A stretch of 8,404 bases of DNA from an uncultured Collinsella sp. (lineage in GTDB: Bacteria; Actinomycetota; Coriobacteriia; Coriobacteriales; Coriobacteriaceae). The stretch spans positions 1-8,404 of the forward strand of contig URBB01000089.1 in NCBI GenBank assembly GCA_900545835.1, in the 5' to 3' direction. The notes below the pieces were generated by a model, which saw only the letters and a program-made list of their open reading frames with translations, was not told the origin of the DNA and ran no database searches. Shown in pieces: positions 1-6,025 of the stretch. Positions within the stretch are counted from its first letter, which is position 1, and each line of letters begins with the position of its first letter. A program made the position numbers and the translations under genes.

Positions 1-48
1 CGAGATAGGCTCCGGTCTCGTGGGCTCGGAGATGTGTATAAGAGACAG
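1..48 (+). other. Untrimmed Illumina Nextera P7/i7/read-2 adapter (artefact)
   Basis: Positions 15-48 match the 34-nt Nextera read-2 transposase adapter, which ends in the 19-bp Tn5 mosaic end (30-48, ending AAGAGACAG). Positions 1-6 (CGAGAT) are the last bases of the P7 flow-cell oligo, and positions 7-14 (AGGCTCCG) sit exactly where the 8-nt i7 index belongs. From memory this index is Nextera XT v2 N720 in adapter orientation; I could not look it up. The three parts are in the order of a Nextera library molecule with no gap, so chance or a real transposon end is not plausible. Genomic sequence starts at 49. Any reading frame crossing 48/49 is artificial. Confidence 0.98.
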
Positions 49-291
49 CTGCACCATGGCGCGCAAGTAATGCGCATGGCCCGGTACGTCGACCAGGCCA
101 ACAATCTTGCCACTTGGCAGCGCCAGCTCGCCAAAGCCCAGCTCCACGGTCATACCGCGACGGCGCTCAACCTCCAGACGGTCGGGATTCTTGCCGGTCA
201 GCGCCTCGATCAATGCCGACTTGCCGTGGTCAACGTGGCCCGCCGTGCCAACGATAACGGGACACTCCACCAGCGCCTGAACCTCACTCAT
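49..291 (-). CDS. selB: SelB, selenocysteine-specific elongation factor (N-terminal 81 residues, truncated by adapter)
   Basis: SelB is the GTPase that carries Sec-tRNA(Sec) to the ribosome at UGA codons marked by a SECIS hairpin. The 81 visible residues are the start of the EF-Tu-like G domain. They show the P-loop GTAGHVDHGKS (15-25), the switch I segment with D37-R38-L39 and RGMT (45-48), and the G3 motif DVPGH (68-72). DRL...RGMT followed by ELGF, then DVPGH, is the SelB pattern rather than that of EF-Tu or IF2. The ATG at 291 overlaps the selA stop as ATGA, and a GAAGG lies 10 nt upstream at 302-306 inside selA, so the two genes are probably translationally coupled. The frame stays open to 49, where the sequencing adapter begins, so the truncation is technical and not a pseudogene. 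SelB proteins are usually around 600 residues, so most of the gene is missing. Confidence 0.95.
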
Positions 292-1745
292 CGAGCAATC
301 GCCTTCTCAACGCACGCGACGAGCGTCGATGCCGCCGTCTCGATATCGCGGTCACCCACGAGTGTGCGCACGTCAAACAGGACGCGATCGTGCGAGGCGC
401 GCGTGACGACCGGCGTGTCGAAATCTTGGACGAGCGAGCGCTTGAGTGCGTCAACGGAAAGACGCTCATCGACGAGGCGCACGGCAACGCACATGGTGGG
501 CAGCTCCACGGTAGGCAGCGAGCCGCCACCAGGGGTCGACGATTCCTCGACGATCTCCACCTGAACGGCGCACGGGCAACCGGCCTTATCGAGCCCGGCG
601 ACCATCCGATCGCGCAGCTTGCGGGCACGACCCTCCAGATGAGCCTGCGGGAGCGTGAGCATGTTGAGCACCGGCACCTCGCGATGGGCCACATCCGCCC
701 CATCCATGTAGATGCGCAGTGTAGCCTCGAGCGCCGCCAGTGCGAGCTTACCCGGACGCAAGGCGCGCATAAGCGGATGTGACCCACAGGCCTGGACCAG
801 GTTACGACGGCCCATGATAATGCCCGCTTGTGCGGCACCGAGCAGTTTATCGCCCGAGCACGACACCAAATCGAGCCCCGCCGCAACCGAAGCCGGCGTA
901 GGCTCCTCGCCGCCGCGCACCAGGATGTCATCGGGCAACAGCGCGCCCGAACCCTGGTCCTCGTAGAACAGCAGACCATGCTTGTGGGCCAGGGCGGCGA
1001 GCTCCCTTGAGCTCACTTCCTCGTGAAAACCCTCGATGCGATAGTTGGAAGGATGGACCTTGAGGATCATCGCCGTATCGGGCGTGATGGCGCGCTCATA
1101 GTCGTCCAAATGCGTGCGGTTGGTGGCGCCGACCTCGACGAGTTTGGCGCCCGAAGCCGCCATGACATCGGGGATGCGGAAGCTGCCGCCGATCTCGACA
1201 AGCTCGCCGCGGCTGACGATAACCTCCTTGCCTGCGGCATGGGTCGCCAGCACCAGCAGTACCGCGGCGGCGTTGTTGTTGACCACGAGCGCGTCCTCGG
1301 CACCGGTGAGCGAGCGGATCAGCTGCGCGGCGTGCTCCTTGCGCGACCCGCGCGAACAAGTGTCCACACTGTACTCGAGCGTGCTGTACCCGCGCGCAAC
1401 CTCGGCCACGGCCTTGGCGACCGACTTCGCGAGCGGGGCGCGGCCCAAGTTGGTATGGATGACCACACCCGTGGCATTAACTGCTGGGCGCAGGCTCGGC
1501 AGCGCAGAGCGATGCGCACGCCACTCGATGGCCGAGGCCAGGTCGCGCTTGGAACGCGGGGCGGCACCGGCACGAATCGCAGCGCGCTCCTCGTCGAGCT
1601 CGGCCGTCACGGCAGCATGGACCACCGCGTCGCAGGTCTCCCCCGCCGCCTTCACCACCGGCCACTCGGCAAGCAGCTCGTTGACGGAAGGAATAGCGCG
1701 AAGGCGGGCGCGTACCTCATCGGACATGTTCTGGCTATCGCTCAT
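288..1745 (-). CDS. selA: SelA, L-seryl-tRNA(Sec) selenium transferase
   Basis: This cytoplasmic PLP enzyme converts Ser-tRNA(Sec) to Sec-tRNA(Sec) using selenophosphate. At 485 residues it is close to the 463 of E. coli SelA. Family landmarks are NATGVVIHTNLGRAPL (90-105), YSTLEY (120-125), VNNNAAAVLL (155-164), the segment HPSNYRIEGF (231-240), and SCSGDKLLGAAQAG (295-308), in which Lys300 is the expected Schiff-base lysine for PLP. The N-terminal ~80 residues fit the small tRNA-binding domain. I chose the ATG at 1745 because GAAAGG lies 6 nt upstream (1752-1757); the second Met, six codons in, has no such site. The gene ends in a 4-nt ATGA overlap with selB. It starts 76 nt after the stop of the molybdoenzyme gene, so it may be transcribed with it or from a promoter in that gap, which I could not identify. 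The gene looks intact. Confidence 0.97.
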   Translation of the reverse strand: MSDSQNMSDEVRARLRAIPSVNELLAEWPVVKAAGETCDAVVHAAVTAELDEERAAIRAGAAPRSKRDLASAIEWRAHRSALPSLRPAVNATGVVIHTNLGRAPLAKSVAKAVAEVARGYSTLEYSVDTCSRGSRKEHAAQLIRSLTGAEDALVVNNNAAAVLLVLATHAAGKEVIVSRGELVEIGGSFRIPDVMAASGAKLVEVGATNRTHLDDYERAITPDTAMILKVHPSNYRIEGFHEEVSSRELAALAHKHGLLFYEDQGSGALLPDDILVRGGEEPTPASVAAGLDLVSCSGDKLLGAAQAGIIMGRRNLVQACGSHPLMRALRPGKLALAALEATLRIYMDGADVAHREVPVLNMLTLPQAHLEGRARKLRDRMVAGLDKAGCPCAVQVEIVEESSTPGGGSLPTVELPTMCVAVRLVDERLSVDALKRSLVQDFDTPVVTRASHDRVLFDVRTLVGDRDIETAASTLVACVEKAIAR

Positions 1746-1777
1746 GTGCGGCCTTTCAAAACCAAAGGTGAATCAAT

Positions 1778-1787
1778 CGTTCGAACG
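1778..1787. repeat. 10-bp perfect palindrome in the selA leader
   Basis: CGTTCGAACG is a perfect palindrome 33 nt upstream of the selA start. It lies next to one copy (1771-1780) of a 10-bp direct repeat, AATCAATCGT, whose second copy is at 1820-1829 over the stop codon of the preceding gene. A palindrome at this place could be an operator, but it is short and no regulator can be named. I see no convincing -35/-10 pair with it. Confidence 0.25.
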
Positions 1788-1795
1788 TCAAACTA

Positions 1796-1816
1796 TCAGC
1801 CAATTCGATCGGCTGA
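1796..1816 (-). other. Weak stem-loop between molybdoenzyme gene and selA
   Basis: TCAGCC (1796-1801) and GGCTGA (1811-1816) form a 6-bp stem around a 9-nt loop, just after the stop codon of the molybdoenzyme gene (1822-1824). On the minus strand it is followed by TAGTTTG and not by a proper U-run. It is therefore at best a weak terminator or an mRNA-end or processing hairpin. It may be chance. Confidence 0.3.
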
Positions 1817-1821
1817 GTCAA

Positions 1822-3939
1822 TCAATCGTCATTATCCCCGCGCGCGACGATCTTTTCCACGCGAACGGCGTTTTCCTGAGTGAGCGCGGCGCCCGTCAAC
1901 GGGTCCCAACGCAACGGCGTATGGTCGAGCGGGCCCACGCCCAAGGCTTGAGCGCCACCGGCATCGGAGCCAAACGAACGCCCACCGGGAGCGGCCGAGG
2001 TGAAGATGCACGCCGGATGCAGATAGGGCGTCGTCTCCACGCGCACGCGATCGCGGCCTATGTCGCTCACAAGCTCGACGACCTCGCCATCGACGATACC
2101 CATGCGAGCGGCGACATCGGCGTTCATCTGCACGGCATCCAGGTCCGATCCAGCCTCGGCGGCACCTTGGGCCGCGAGCCTGCGCGAAGTATGCGACTCA
2201 AAGGGACGGTTGCCGCTAATGAGGCGAAACATCCCCAGGCCGGGCTCCACCATGGGAGCGATCCAGTTGGGCACACGACCCATGCCGGCTCGCTCCCATA
2301 TGTCGCTTGCCAGCGCAATCTTGCCGCCGGCAAGCGGAATCGCCGGCTCGCCCGTACGCGACGGCAACGCAACACCCGTGTCGGCCCAGCCGCGCTCCTT
2401 GAGCTCGTCCAGATTGATTCCGAACGGTGCCACCTGGGCAGCCGCCAGATCGTCAGACGTAAACTGGAAGTACTCGCCCACACCACACGCCTGTGCCAGA
2501 CCAGCAAAGATCTCCCGACCGGGACGCGTGTCGTCATGCTGCACGGGCAGCACGGCATTACGGTAGAACACGCGCGCATCGTTGGTGCCTATCACCGTTC
2601 CCACGCCACGGTCGGCCTCCAGATACGTCACGTCGGGCAGCACGAAGTCAGAAGCGCGCGCTGTCTCGGACCAGCGAATATCAACGGTCACGAGCAAGTC
2701 GAGCTGTTGCAAAATACCCAACCAAGCCTGCGCATTGCCGTAGCCCGCACCGGGGTTACTGGCATAGACGATGAGCCCACGCAAATCGCCGGCAAGAATC
2801 GACTGACCGATGGTCGTGCACAGGCCGCGCACCGGATCGACCAGTGGATAGCGCTCGGACCCCAACTTGGGCTCACGTGGCATCGACGGCGTCGCAAAAC
2901 GCGCAGGGTCCAAATCGCCCAACGCAAGCGGCGTGGGCGGGTTGAGGGCACCGCCCGCGTGTCCGATGCAGCCCAGCAGCACATCGACCATACAGATAGC
3001 TCGCGCGGTCTGGGTGCTATTGGCATACGCGATACCGATGCCACCATGAAAGCCAGCGTCCACCACGGCAGCAGGCGCCGCGGCAGCTAGATCGCGCGCC
3101 GTGGCGGCGATCTCTGCGGCCGGCACGTCGCACATCGACTCGGCCCACTCAGGCGTCCAAACAGCAGCTGCCTGCGCCAGCTCGTCAAAGCCCGTGGTAT
3201 AGCGGGTCACGAACTCGTGGTCATACAGATCCTCGGCAATCAAGACATGGGCAATACCCAACAGCAGCGCCAAGTCGCAGCCCGGGCGCACGCGCAACCA
3301 GCGGTCGGCAAGCGCCGCAGAGCCACTGAGCCGCGGGTCCACGACAATGATTTTCGCCCCACGGCGACGGGCATCGTTGAGCGCATCAACGGCCCCCATC
3401 GTCGACGAATCGACAATGGAACGCCCCAGGTACATGATGCAATCGGTATGCGCCAGGTCGGAGGCGGGACTATAGCCCAAGCTACGCTCCCAACCGGTGA
3501 GACGACTTACCTCGCAGGCGCCATCGGCACCGTACACGTTGGGCGAACCCAGCGTATGCATAAAGCGATACGCCCAGTAGCGGTCGAACGAGGGCACGCC
3601 GAGCGTCATGCCCAGCGCACGAGGCCCGCGCTCGTCAACAATCCCCAAAAGGCGCGCCGCGATCTCCGAAAACGCCTCGTCCCAGGTAATCGCATCGAAA
3701 CCCGAGCCATCCCGGCGGCGTCGCATGGGGTGCACAATGCGGTCGCGCTCGTCAAACGGCATTGCCAGGCGATGCCGTCCGCGGGCGCACAGGGCGCGCG
3801 CCTCGCACGGATGCCCCGGCACCGGCAGCTCGGCCACCACGCGACCGTCCTCAACGCGTGCCGCAAAGGCGCAATCGGCATAGCATCCCCCGCATGTGGT
3901 CACCACGGCGCGACCGTCACGCTTCGCAGCAGATGCCAT
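1822..3939 (-). CDS. Molybdopterin (bis-MGD) [4Fe-4S] oxidoreductase, DMSO-reductase superfamily, Cys-ligated, substrate unknown
   Basis: This 705-residue catalytic subunit should bind one [4Fe-4S] cluster and a Mo- or W-bisMGD cofactor. The cluster motif is C16-x2-C19-x3-C23-x27-C51. Then come ITWDEAF (84-90), the probable metal ligand Cys142 (in GADGACEVSR), the pterin-binding VVDPR (199-203) with RPGCD (218-222), SNP (394-396), DFVLPD followed by YLE (431-441), and the C-terminal dinucleotide-binding domain from about 570. The ligand codon is TGC, so this is not a selenoprotein. Ligand position and total length recall acetylene hydratase and the thiosulfate/polysulfide reductase group. A formate dehydrogenase is less likely: the ligand is followed by Glu where FdhF has Sec-His, and the cluster ends LCARG where FdhF has the Lys of CxKG. 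I chose the ATG at 3939 because AAAGGGG lies 8 nt upstream; a TTG 22 codons earlier falls inside the focA terminator. There is no Tat motif, so it is probably cytoplasmic. No ferredoxin or membrane subunit adjoins it. Confidence 0.9.
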   Translation of the reverse strand: MASAAKRDGRAVVTTCGGCYADCAFAARVEDGRVVAELPVPGHPCEARALCARGRHRLAMPFDERDRIVHPMRRRRDGSGFDAITWDEAFSEIAARLLGIVDERGPRALGMTLGVPSFDRYWAYRFMHTLGSPNVYGADGACEVSRLTGWERSLGYSPASDLAHTDCIMYLGRSIVDSSTMGAVDALNDARRRGAKIIVVDPRLSGSAALADRWLRVRPGCDLALLLGIAHVLIAEDLYDHEFVTRYTTGFDELAQAAAVWTPEWAESMCDVPAAEIAATARDLAAAAPAAVVDAGFHGGIGIAYANSTQTARAICMVDVLLGCIGHAGGALNPPTPLALGDLDPARFATPSMPREPKLGSERYPLVDPVRGLCTTIGQSILAGDLRGLIVYASNPGAGYGNAQAWLGILQQLDLLVTVDIRWSETARASDFVLPDVTYLEADRGVGTVIGTNDARVFYRNAVLPVQHDDTRPGREIFAGLAQACGVGEYFQFTSDDLAAAQVAPFGINLDELKERGWADTGVALPSRTGEPAIPLAGGKIALASDIWERAGMGRVPNWIAPMVEPGLGMFRLISGNRPFESHTSRRLAAQGAAEAGSDLDAVQMNADVAARMGIVDGEVVELVSDIGRDRVRVETTPYLHPACIFTSAAPGGRSFGSDAGGAQALGVGPLDHTPLRWDPLTGAALTQENAVRVEKIVARGDNDD

Positions 3940-3947
3940 CTCGATTA

Positions 3948-3954
3948 CCCCTTT
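3948..3954 (-). promoter_or_regulatory. Ribosome-binding site fixing the molybdoenzyme start
   Basis: AAAGGGG on the minus strand stands 8 nt before the ATG at 3939. It decides against the longer frame that opens at a TTG at 4005. That frame would add a hydrophobic 22-residue leader encoded partly by the terminator tail, and it should not be read as a membrane anchor or signal peptide. Confidence 0.75.
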
Positions 3955-4003
3955 CACCAGCCAAACACAACAGGCCAACAGCCCGGCAACGAGCCCCAGA
4001 CCC

Positions 4004-4039
4004 AAAAAGCCTCCCGCACGGCAACGCCCCGCGGGAGGC
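4004..4039 (-). terminator. Rho-independent terminator after focA
   Basis: On the minus strand GCCTCCCGC (4039-4031) pairs perfectly with GCGGGAGGC (4017-4009) across a 13-nt loop, followed at once by TTTTT (4008-4004). It lies 22 nt beyond the focA stop codon (4062-4064). The 9-bp GC-rich stem plus T-run is a textbook intrinsic terminator and marks the end of the hyc-focA transcription unit. The T-run is short (5, then GGG), so some readthrough into the molybdoenzyme gene is possible. Confidence 0.88.
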
Positions 4040-4061
4040 CCAACGTCAAACAGACGATACC

Positions 4062-4901
4062 TTACGCCTCGGACTTCTTGGCGTAGATAAACCAGTAGCC
4101 GAGCGCGACCAGAACCGCGCCGCCCACGATGTTGCCCAGCGTGGCGGCGGACAGGTTAAACGCAATGCCCGCGGCGTTGAGCGCATCGGCGCCGGCGACG
4201 TCGGCGCCATAGCCGCACGCGTGCATCACAGCGCCCATAGGCAAAAAGTACATGTTGGCGACGCAGTGCTCAAAACCGCAGGCCACAAAGGCGGCGATGG
4301 GCAGCAGAATGCCCACAACCTTATCGACCACGGTCTTGCCGGCGGTACCGATCCACACAGCCAGGCACACAAAGATGTTGCACAGGATGCCACGGAAGAA
4401 AATCGTCACCCAGTCAATCGTCACCTTACCGGCGGCGACGCTCACCATGGAGTTGGCGACCGCCTCGCCGTTGAGCTTATAGATGCCGGCCATGTACACC
4501 AAAAAGACGATGAACAGGGCACCGACAAAGTTACCGACCCATACGACAACCCAAGCCTTGAGCATCTGGACCAGGGTGATCTTTTTGCTCTTGAGTGCGC
4601 AGACCATAAGCGAATTGCCAGTAAACAGCTCGGCGCCGCACACCAGCACCAGCACCAGGCCCAGGCAAAAGCACAGGCCGCCCACGACGCGCTGGGCGCC
4701 CCAGCCCAGCGTGCTGTCGCTCAAGAACACGGTAAAGAACAGGCCGCCGAAGGCGATAAACGCGCCGGCGAACATTGCCAACAGAAAGGCCTTAGCGACC
4801 GGCAGGTTAGCCTTGGTCACGCCGGCGGCCTCGGTCTTGGCCTCGATCGCGGCGGGCGCCAGGCAATCGGGAGAGGGGTACTCCACCTTGGAATCTGCCA
4901 T
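4062..4901 (-). CDS. focA: FocA-type formate channel (formate/nitrite transporter family)
   Basis: This is a 279-residue pentameric inner-membrane channel that moves formate or formic acid. Six hydrophobic segments are visible (about 37-60, 72-101, 113-139, 160-186, 193-222, 249-274). The second is broken at CGAELFT (88-94), as in the family. Key residues align with E. coli FocA at a constant offset of 3: Thr94 for Thr91, His212 in GFEHCVANM for His209, and pore constrictions Leu82 and Phe205 for Leu79 and Phe202. I chose the ATG at 4901; the frame opens earlier at a TTG (4934) with no ribosome site. The site used, AGGAAAGAAG about 8-18 nt upstream, is weak. It follows hycI by 39 nt and precedes the terminator, so it is the last gene of the FHL operon and probably supplies formate to FHL. 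In E. coli focA sits with pflB instead. Nitrite transport cannot be ruled out, but the context favours formate. Confidence 0.93.
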   Translation of the reverse strand: MADSKVEYPSPDCLAPAAIEAKTEAAGVTKANLPVAKAFLLAMFAGAFIAFGGLFFTVFLSDSTLGWGAQRVVGGLCFCLGLVLVLVCGAELFTGNSLMVCALKSKKITLVQMLKAWVVVWVGNFVGALFIVFLVYMAGIYKLNGEAVANSMVSVAAGKVTIDWVTIFFRGILCNIFVCLAVWIGTAGKTVVDKVVGILLPIAAFVACGFEHCVANMYFLPMGAVMHACGYGADVAGADALNAAGIAFNLSAATLGNIVGGAVLVALGYWFIYAKKSEA

Positions 4902-4940
4902 GTCAATCACTTCTTTCCTAATCAGCAGGAACAAGCGCTC

Positions 4941-5444
4941 CTATTGCTCTTGCCCCAAGCGGACAAAGTGGGAAAAGTCGTTGGCGGCCACGGCGTCGTA
5001 CACGGCGTCGACGGCCTCAAAGACTTCCGGGGACATGGGGTTGTAGAACTCCGTGTCGCCCGGCTGAATCCCGACGAAGACGATATCATCACACGATTGC
5101 TCAATCTCTTCGATCAGAATCGACAAAGGAAGCGAATGCGTGGTGAACATCGATTTGCGCGCGACGTCGGTCTTATCGAGCAAGCGGATGGCGCCGACGG
5201 GCAGCGCCATGTCGGCGGCATCGACCAAAACCAAACGCGGCGGACGCTCGCGCTTGACCTCGATGATGTCATCCTCGGGCGTCTGACCGCCGTCGATGGT
5301 GTACCAACCGGCGATAGGCGTGTCCTCCATCTTTTTGGAGAGCACGGGGCCAGCGGCATCGTCGGCGCGCAGCACGCTTCCCGCCGTGAGCACGATACCC
5401 GCAAATGGGGCGCCGTTCACACGACCATCCACAACGCGACCCAT
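4941..5444 (-). CDS. hycI: HycI, hydrogenase 3 maturation endopeptidase
   Basis: HycI is the protease that removes the C-terminal tail of HycE after nickel insertion. The 167 residues align along the length of E. coli HycI (156). The three nickel-sensing residues sit at a constant offset of 13: Asp29 (in ADDAAGP) for Asp16, Asp75 (in LVDAADM) for Asp62, and His103 (in TTHSLP) for His90. Other shared blocks are IDGGQTPEDDI (50-60) and GIQPG (125-129). The usual GN pair before the first Asp reads AGS here (21-23), and the glycines around the aspartates are alanines (A27, A30), so the first loop is atypical. The N-terminus is 13 residues longer than in E. coli. The start ATG overlaps the hycH stop by 1 nt (TAATG), with GAAGG 8 nt upstream. 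Its substrate HycE is encoded four genes upstream. Confidence 0.93.
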   Translation of the reverse strand: MGRVVDGRVNGAPFAGIVLTAGSVLRADDAAGPVLSKKMEDTPIAGWYTIDGGQTPEDDIIEVKRERPPRLVLVDAADMALPVGAIRLLDKTDVARKSMFTTHSLPLSILIEEIEQSCDDIVFVGIQPGDTEFYNPMSPEVFEAVDAVYDAVAANDFSHFVRLGQEQ

Positions 5445-6025
5445 TACTGCAACCTTCCCGTCAGATACACGCCCGACACATCGCGCACGCGCTCAACCAG
5501 ATCGCGAAACTTCATTAAGAACGCGACCTGCTGGGCATGCAGGCCAAAGTCGTCATCGAACACCGAGATGCCGGCCTTGGCAGAACCGCGAAAACCGCGC
5601 TCGTCGAGCAGCGTGTCGCAGGCCTCGAGCAGCGACGGCACCGCCGCCTTGTCAAGCTGGCACTCGCCAAAGAAGCGGATGGCCTCGAACTTGGTCTTGG
5701 CCTCCCCCTCCGGCAGCGCGTCGACGAGCGAATAGAAGACATCCACCGGCACCGACAGGTGCGGCTCAAAGCAATCGAGCACGCCGGTGTGGTGGCCCAC
5801 GGCGAGCGTGTAGTACAGCACGTCGCAGGCCTCCTGGGGAACGTCTTCCTCGGTCTCCACAAACTTACGCGTGAGCTCATAGAAGACCACCTGGTCGGGC
5901 GCATGGCCCAGGCAGGGGTCGGCGACGCCCTCGGCGGCCTCGTCGCTTGCGCGCGAGGCATCGCCAAAGGAGCCGCCGAGCATACCGGGGCCCGCAAAGT
6001 AACCAGAGCGGTCCGTGAGCTCCAT
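5444..6025 (-). CDS. hycH: HycH, formate hydrogenlyase maturation protein
   Basis: HycH is a cytoplasmic factor needed for assembly of FHL; its biochemical activity is not well defined. Residues 46-88 carry the family core: VVFYELTRKF (46-55), the YYTLAVGHHTGVLDC block (71-85) and the spacing between them match E. coli HycH closely. The C-terminal stretch with FGECQLD (119-125) and VYLTGRL (186-192) also fits. At 193 residues it is much longer than E. coli HycH (136), mainly because of a ~45-residue Gly/Ala/Asp-rich N-terminal leader that looks disordered. The start at 6025 is supported by GGAGGT 6 nt upstream, inside hycG. A shorter protein starting near the core would lack any Met there. 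The hycG stop abuts the hycH ATG, and the hycH stop overlaps hycI, so HycG, HycH and HycI are probably made in a coupled manner. Confidence 0.92.
   Translation of the reverse strand: MELTDRSGYFAGPGMLGGSFGDASRASDEAAEGVADPCLGHAPDQVVFYELTRKFVETEEDVPQEACDVLYYTLAVGHHTGVLDCFEPHLSVPVDVFYSLVDALPEGEAKTKFEAIRFFGECQLDKAAVPSLLEACDTLLDERGFRGSAKAGISVFDDDFGLHAQQVAFLMKFRDLVERVRDVSGVYLTGRLQ

Noticed and set aside
30..48. Possible genuine Tn5-like transposon end
   Set aside because: The mosaic end is joined to the full read-2 adapter, an 8-nt index and the P7 tail, which only occurs in sequencing libraries.
34..564. Plus-strand 176-residue frame at the left edge
   Set aside because: Its first codons are in the Nextera adapter and the rest is antisense to selB and selA.
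1822..3939. Calling the molybdoenzyme fdhF, the FHL formate dehydrogenase
   Set aside because: No Sec/Cys-His pair at the ligand, cluster motif CARG instead of CxKG, and different flanking sequence; genomic proximity alone is not enough.
3940..4005. N-terminal hydrophobic leader or signal peptide on the molybdoenzyme
   Set aside because: It needs a TTG start inside the terminator T-run; a good ribosome site places the start at the ATG at 3939. It also lacks a twin-arginine motif.
4915..4931. 5-bp inverted repeat TTCCT/AGGAA over the focA ribosome-site region
   Set aside because: The stem is too short and AT-containing to claim a regulatory hairpin; expected by chance.
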